DNA from: Archivesica marissinica
Lineage: Eukaryota; Mollusca; Bivalvia; Venerida; Vesicomyidae
Assembly (NCBI GenBank): GCA_014843695.1
Contig: CM026395.1
Span: forward strand, 45,308,396 to 45,372,395
DNA length: 64,000 nucleotides
Direction: 5' to 3'
The position numbers were made by a program, and so were the translations under genes. This document shows, piece by piece, positions 58,671 to 64,000 of the stretch; positions within the stretch are counted from its first letter, which is position 1; every line of letters starts with the position of its first letter. The notes beneath the pieces are model-generated. The model was given only the letters and a program-made list of their open reading frames with translations, was not told where the DNA came from and did not search any database.

Positions 58671-60059
58671 TATTTTATTCACATAAACTATACAGTTTTT
58701 AGTGACATAGCAATATTACATTCTACAACATAAGTATAAAATTATGACAACAAATGTAGGTGATAATTATTGGCATACCATATTACTATAGGGATGAACT
58801 ATAGTATATAATTTTACATACTCGAAATCTTGAAACATTTCTAAATGCAATCATAATTACAGTGACATCTATATATGCGATATACTCTATTTACAACAAA
58901 AAGTGACATATAAACCTGCTACTAGTGTAATATTAAAATGGACAACATATTGAAATCTGTATCTTTTAGTCGAGCGTTCAGATCAATCAAGTCATATACA
59001 GAACAGTATGCAATACAGCGTTACTAGAAAACACCAAACTAGAATCCACTTCCAAGAAGTGTATCACAGAGTGTTGCCGGTTCAGTGATATACATTTTAA
59101 ATTAAAATACTTATCATATTACTTAGAGAAGTCCAACTGTCAAAAGTATCATAATAACTAAGTATGCTTACCACAGATGGCTGCTTAATAGAGATCAACT
59201 GTATAATAAAATGACATATTGGGAATCTAGAAACTTGCTGCTTAATACACGTTGGCTGCTTAATGGAGGTGATCACTAACACATGTTTGACTGAACTAAT
59301 AACTTGATTACAGCAACCACGCGAGATGTTGCAATTAAATGTAATTTCAATAAGATTCGGAATCCCATGAAGTTTTGTCTAGCTGTGTTTCAGTATTTAA
59401 TTTGAAATTCGAGAGCGCAAAGCAAAGCAAACCACGTCGGCAATTTATTATTTCCCCAGTAAGATCACATGCACTGTATACATGCTATTTCAGGGAGTCT
59501 CGTATGTTACTCGTTTTCGAGACTAGACTACAGGAACCTGTTTTATTATATATTTAGAACATTTGTGCAGTATAAAAATAGACGCATTTACCCAGGTCTC
59601 CTCCACAACGTGCACTTCGTGATATAGGCACAGATCACATCAGGAAATTAGGTCAATTACTTCGCTGACGGAAGCCACGATATCGGAACAGTAGAAGCCG
59701 AGTGACTCAGTATGAGTGGCAACATACTAACTCACCTACTTGGTGAGTCAGCAATGGAGACGGTGGATAGCTGGCGATTGATTTAGCCGGTTCCTTCAAG
59801 GAGACGGTGGGACGTGACTTCTAGATAATGACGAGGACCCCAGGGAAGACACCGGCAACATTATTGCTGCTGTGAGCTGACAAATGGTGGAGGATATGAC
59901 CCTAAAAGGGACCGTCTTCGAAATAAATCATACAGGTGCCGACCCGGCCTTCTTTTCGTGTCTTAAATGTATGTTGGTTGGTTGTATGTAGTTGTAGGGA
60001 GAAACTCGCTTGCTATGAGATACCGGGGCGGGTCGGGCTATAATTAAAAGATCCAATTC
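58671..60059. other. no gene recognised
   Basis: AT-rich and unassigned to about 59600. The GC-richer part at 59700-59990 includes GGAGACGGTGG twice and ends with AATAAATCATACAGGTGCCG; it might be a fragment of a long terminal repeat, but I cannot define ends. Confidence 0.4.
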
Positions 60060-61440
60060 ACAATTTAAATTTTACGAAAAGTTTAATTTTTATTTATTTA
60101 ATCTGTTTCGCAATGCATCCAGAATCTTGGGGGATTTGAACTAGTGTTGGGTGGATCTGCACGTGCGCAGTTCGAACGCACACCTACACAGAGTCTAAGC
60201 TTATTGCGACTACGTCCAGAAACACCGTTCACACTGTTAATAGAGGTGTACCAGTCAGTAACATATTTCTCCATTACAGCATTTTCCACACTATATACTA
60301 AATTGTTCTTATGAATAGGTATATATAGGTTACAGTAATCCATCAAAGTAATGTCTGCAAACTGTCTCTTGACATCGTAAAACCAGTTTTAATAACTTGC
60401 AGATTTAGCATTCGTCCATAGTGAAACTCGCTTATATAATCTGGAATTGTCGGTATTAGCTAAGCATGCCCAAAACCCTGATATGTGTTTCCATTGACGC
60501 ACAACTGGCGGCTGCCAACCCATTTGCCCGGAGACAGCTGCATTTGGAGAATATTTCCCAACACCAATGCATGGCACGATTTTGGATTGCATTAATGCAT
60601 GAAAACGTTTTATATCTCCAAACCGGGACACCATAAGCAATCACAGGCCAGACAACAGAGTCATACAATTTGGAGAAAACATTGTATGGTACACCCCCAG
60701 CTAACTTACATTTAGCAATGAGCAGTCACAATGCACGACTTGCATATTTTGCAGTAACATTGAAGTCAAGGTATTCACTCAAAATAATTCATAAATAAGT
60801 ATATTTACCTATAGTTTCCATAACATTAACACCACATTTAAAAATACCATCAGATCTTGGCATAGAAGCAGGACGAAAATGGACAACTTTACGTTTATCC
60901 CTGTTTATAAACATATCGTTTATATTGCACCAGTCATGTAAAGCATTCAATAATCTCTGCAAATCAAGTTGGTTTTCTGCTAGTAGAACAATGTCATCCG
61001 CGTACAATACATACACAGTCATTATCGACATTAACACCGATATTTAATGATATTAAAACTACCATTAAATCATTAATGTACAAATTAAATAAAAGTGGCG
61101 ATAGAATGCATCCCTGTCTTAAGCCACACTTAACATCAAACCAATCAGTCTTAAAAGAGTTTACCCTAATACAGGACGACACAGATGAGTAGATAGATTT
61201 AACAGCTCGCAACATATTACCGGCAACTCCAATTTCATTAAGTCTTTTCCACAATTTATATATGTTAATAAAATCGTACGCCTTACTATAATCAATAAAT
61301 GCACAGAATGTGGATTTGTAAACTTGTTTTCTTGTATCAATAATAGAGGTCAAAGTGGATAAGTTGTCTATGGTACTACACTTCTTTCTGACGCCGTTCT
61401 GCTCCTCATCTGCGATCATACCGTTTATGTTCAGCCCAAC
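60060..61440 (-). mobile_element. non-LTR retrotransposon fragment, reverse-transcriptase region
   Basis: On minus: ADEEQNGVRKKCSTIDNLST, CAFIDYSKAYDFIN (A motif with catalytic Asp kept), DWFDVKCGLRQGCILSPLLF, then, after a frameshift near 61030, VLYADDIVLLAENQLDLQRL and WCNINDMFINRDKRKVVHFR. After a further break come AYGVPVWRYK, GVGKYSPNAAVSGQMGWQPP and WYTSINSVNGVSGRSRNKLR. It is 5'-truncated inside the fingers at about 61440 and broken by at least three frame changes. No tail is visible at the left end, so the 3' part may also be lost. Confidence 0.82.
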
Positions 61441-62232
61441 AACTTAACCTAGCGTTTAAAATATTACAATGAATCTTGTACATAAATGTATAAACTCTTC
61501 GAAATTTATCATGTACTTAAAACTGATGTAGATAATGGTATTTTATACAATAAGTGTAACTGGGCTTACCATATAAAACATATTCTCGAACAATGTGGGT
61601 TAATGTACATATGGCAGAACCAATTTAATATGTTGATAGATTATAATGAGATAAAACAAAGAATATTAGATATATATTATCAAAGCTGGTATTCGTCTAT
61701 TAATAATTCAGGGAGGTTAGAGACATACTGTTTGTTTAAACACTCGTTCAGTTTTGAAAAACATTTAGACTTTATTAAAGAAGACAGATTTAGAATGGCG
61801 TTGACAAAATTCCGAACTTCATCCCATGATTTAGCTATCGAACGTGGAAGATATCAAAACATACCCAGAAATCAAAGAATATGTATATATTGCAATACAG
61901 GCATGATAGAAAGTGAATATCATTTCCTTCTTATATGTCCGAAATTTAGAGATCTTAGACAGACATATCTAAAACATTATTACTATACATGGCCAACTAT
62001 TAATAAATTCACTAATTTAATGTCACAAAAATCAAAAACCATTGGTAGAAATTTAGCAAAATACATATATTTCGCAAACTAAATATAGAAACTAAAATTA
62101 GTATACGCAGAGAGTATATTAACATCTTGCTCTTTTGTAAATCCATGTCGTTACCTACATGTATACATGCACTTGCTATAGACATTGTATGAATGTTTAA
62201 TGCAATAAAGGTATTGTTGTTGTTGTTGTTTA
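61441..62232 (+). mobile_element. 5'-truncated non-LTR retrotransposon 3' end with (TTG)n tail
   Basis: The C-terminal coding part is followed by about 150 bp of 3' UTR and GCAATAAAGGTATTGTTGTT, a polyadenylation-like signal with a short TTG tail. Its 5' limit coincides with the 5' limit of the minus-strand fragment, so the two are head-to-head. They are different families, because the region around WYTSIN/WYSSIN is present in both with different sequence. Confidence 0.75.
61486..62082 (+). pseudogene. retrotransposon ORF2 C-terminal region, open
   Basis: 198 codons without a break: NWAYHIKHILEQCGLMYIWQ, DIYYQSWYSSINNSGRLETY, DRFRMALTKFRTSSHDLAIE, RNQRICIYCNTGMIESEYHF and LLICPKF. The CX2CX9HX4C knuckle with the HDLAIERGR...P...R.C..C lead-in is the typical end of this retrotransposon group. 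The ATG at 61486 is internal to the original polyprotein. It is truncated rather than functional, but the intact frame makes it the youngest retroelement piece in the window. Confidence 0.8.
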
Positions 62233-62557
62233 TTGGGAGTAATCAACAACTTACCGACTACCGGTAAATCACAGAGACCGCCGACTTATAATGTCCCGAT
62301 ACAGATCTGATCAAGATCAAAGTATTGCACATCAGGAATTTAGCACTGAGTGTGCTAATTGGTCAATTATAAAATGTGTGCACATAATTATAGTATTGAT
62401 TACTATACCGAGTCATTGTTTTATCGTTCTGTCAGACAAACAAGTTATTTAGTAGAATTGTAATCAAATCTGATAACGAGTGATCATGATCTGAAATTAT
62501 TTTTTGAAAATTAATTACAAATTAATTGCAATTAATTAATGCTGTCTGCCATTCACA
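62233..62557. other. upstream region of the THAP exon
   Basis: AT-rich, with repeated AATTAATT words just before the start codon. No promoter element can be supported by eye. Confidence 0.4.
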
Positions 62558-62758
62558 ATGGTGAAAAGATGTAGTTACGGGCTGTGTGACAGTGATAGTA
62601 GATATCCAGATCGATTGATAGGTGACGTTAAATTCGTGTCATTTCCAAAACCTAAGACAAATCTTGAAAAATGTCTAAGGTGGATCAAGTTGTGTGGACG
62701 ACCAAACGACCAGCTGAATACATCCAAAATTAATGCAAACAGATATATTTGCACAAAA
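62558..62758 (+). CDS. THAP-domain protein, first coding exon
   Basis: Role: THAP domains are C2CH zinc-coordinating DNA-binding modules found in transcription regulators and P-element-type transposases. Sequence: 201 bp, 67 codons, starting MVKRCSYGLC and continuing VKFVSFPKPKTN, CLRWIKLCGRP and INANRYICTK. CSYGLC gives the first two zinc ligands (Cys-x4-Cys, wider than the usual 2-4 spacing limit but common in invertebrate THAP proteins with this motif). The TKV turn is followed by a perfect donor, AAA|GTAAGT, at 62759. The domain's remaining C-x2-H should be in the next exon, which I could not find before 64000. It could be a host gene or a domesticated or decayed transposon exon. Confidence 0.72.
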
Positions 62759-63094
62759 GTAAGTTGAAATTAATTTATTTATACATAATAAAATATTTCA
62801 AAATAATATATTCTGCATTTATAGATCTACAGTTCACAAGAGATATGTGGGTATAATGGTGATTAAAATTATACATGTGGTTCATAAATATTGTCGTGGA
62901 TGGTGGACTAGGGACCAGATAGTAGTAATAGTACCCATGCATGTGCAGAGCTGTGGGATTCCCATATTAGCTCAGTGAACGTTCTGGTCTCTCAAGACGG
63001 AAAAATGCAGTTTTTCTCAATGATTAACTTAAATGTGTTGCTGGTTTCCAATATGAGAGAGCACCATACTGTACCAGTGTTGAAGTCTTCTTAC
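62759..63094. other. no exon recognised
   Basis: Putative intron sequence of both flanking first exons, which face each other. Confidence 0.4.
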
Positions 63095-63278
63095 GTTCTA
63101 GTATGCATAGGTCATCCGTTAAATATATCTGTACTTTAGAGAAATAACCTTCACTGAAGAACCTAAACCATTGCTGTCTTGCTTTCAACGAGATCTTCTT
63201 ATCTGGGTGAAATAAAACCGAGAAATTCGACGGAATTTTATCTAGATCAACTCGATGCAGGTCTGCGTTAGACGCCAT
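63095..63278 (-). CDS. putative first coding exon of an unrecognised protein
   Basis: 61 codons plus one base: MASNADLHRVDLDKIPSNF, then FHPDKKISLKARQQ and WFRFFSEGYFSKVQIY, ending LCILE and a donor, GAAC|GTAAGA, at 63091-63094. The start is chosen at 63278 because its context is AACAAAATGGCG, a good Kozak match; an in-frame ATG exists upstream at 63317. The composition looks like genuine protein rather than random sequence. The R..WF..F.EGY...V pattern reminds me of the segment before SWIM zinc fingers in invertebrate transposon-related proteins, but that is only an impression. No second exon was found. Confidence 0.5.
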
Positions 63279-64000
63279 TTTGTTAGATAGCTTGTCTCGC
63301 GTGGTTACAGCGAGCACCTGTAACTATGGGGGGCGTGGCTAAGTAGCGTCTGCAGAAAGGTCAATTGAAGTCTCTATCAATAAATTTACTCCCTTATTGT
63401 ATATACAAAATGTACATCAAATAGAAATGAACAGGCTATGAAATGAACCGGCTATGGAATGAACATGCTATCAATTTGAGCTTGATATCACAGGACTTGG
63501 CACCATGGGAAGAACGAAGATGCACATTGTAGTGTACAATTACATACAACCGGAATGCCAGGAGGCGTGGCTTAATATGCATGTGAGTATTGTTATATAT
63601 CTGTAAGATTATGTATGCATGCAGGGTAGTTCACGCTTGTATGTCCAGCAATAAAGATGTAGAATATAACGGTGTGTTAATCTTAAGTGTCCCGATACAG
63701 ATGACTACATCGTAGCAATCAACATAAACTACATACCTCTTCAGATGACTACATCGTAGCAATCAACATAAACTACTTAGAGAAACCAGTCGCCCAAATG
63801 CCTCGGCGGAGGCCGCTATAAAAAAAAGCTACAACATCATCAGAATTAATTTGTTCTTTTTCTGAGTTTATCGAGGTATGAAATGTTCGATTTTAATACC
63901 TAATTTTCACATCGGCCTGCACCCGCTTTAAACTGGCACTCCCAATGTACTATGACGCTAAATGAATGGGTACGCTTAGATTCCCGAACTGATCGATTAA
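63279..64000. other. no gene recognised; short repeats
   Basis: Includes an ATGAAATGAACCGGCT-type duplication at 63425-63470 and a two-copy 35-bp direct repeat at 63698-63776. The sequence TGTCCCGATACAGAT occurs here at 63689 and also near 62294. Confidence 0.45.
63698..63776 (+). repeat. two-copy direct repeat (35 bp, 44-bp period)
   Basis: CAGATGACTACATCGTAGCA plus ATCAACATAAACTAC occurs at 63698 and 63742, identical by eye, separated by 9 bp. Confidence 0.92.

Noticed and set aside
58311..58733. ERTN/VRSF repeat proteins
   Set aside because: Translation of the (CGAA)n microsatellite.
59700..59990. Possible long terminal repeat with primer-binding site (AGGTGCCGACCCGG)
   Set aside because: No paired repeat, no TG...CA borders and no gag/pol nearby; the similarity is too short.
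60060..62232. Twin-primed inversion of a single retrotransposon
   Set aside because: The two halves contain the same protein region with different sequence, so they are not parts of one copy.

Overview
The window is eukaryotic and AT-rich. It is most likely from a lophotrochozoan, and I favour a bivalve mollusc, although no single feature proves the taxon. Reasons: phase-0 introns with GT/AG borders, 5'-truncated non-LTR retrotransposons ending in triplet or pentanucleotide tails, several tRNA-derived SINE-like families, hAT and pogo/Tigger-like relics, and dense minisatellites. No prokaryotic gene organisation, rRNA or CRISPR array is present.

The main host gene lies on the minus strand. 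It is an EF-hand calcium buffer of the calbindin-32 (Cbp53E)/calretinin/calbindin-D28k family. Four internal coding exons were found by reading the minus strand: 54822-54911, 53636-53722, 13424-13480 and 9767-9850. They total 318 bp (106 codons) and every junction is phase 0. Joined, they cover EF-hand 2, the linker, EF-hand 3 and the following helix, collinear with the fly protein. The N-terminal exons should lie beyond 54911 on the minus strand and the C-terminal exons beyond 9767 in the other direction; none was recognised here.

The intron between the second and third of these exons is about 40.2 kb, and about 80% of it is tandem repeat. It holds a 14-bp array (15.6-20.0 kb), a 38-bp array (21.2-21.7 kb), a 46-bp satellite of about 20.9 kb (22.2-43.1 kb, with an exactly 1000-base N gap), a 36-bp array (43.3-47.8 kb) and a 37-bp array preceded by 67-bp composite units (50.8-52.9 kb). 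The same intron holds a fold-back element and a 1120-bp hAT relic nested in an older interspersed repeat. The next intron upstream carries a 70-bp array and a degraded duplicate of the EF-hand 2 exon.

Left flank (1-9.5 kb): SINE-like copies, a TTAA-flanked composite containing a reverse-transcriptase tail, and a decayed 3.2-kb non-LTR retrotransposon on the minus strand. Right flank (55-64 kb): a second copy of the TTAA-ended repeat, a 197-bp Tigger-like MITE, a (CGAA)n microsatellite, two head-to-head non-LTR fragments, a THAP-domain first exon on plus, and a probable first coding exon of an unknown gene on minus.

Most long open frames in the window are artefacts of stop-free tandem arrays or of the N gap and are not annotated as genes.
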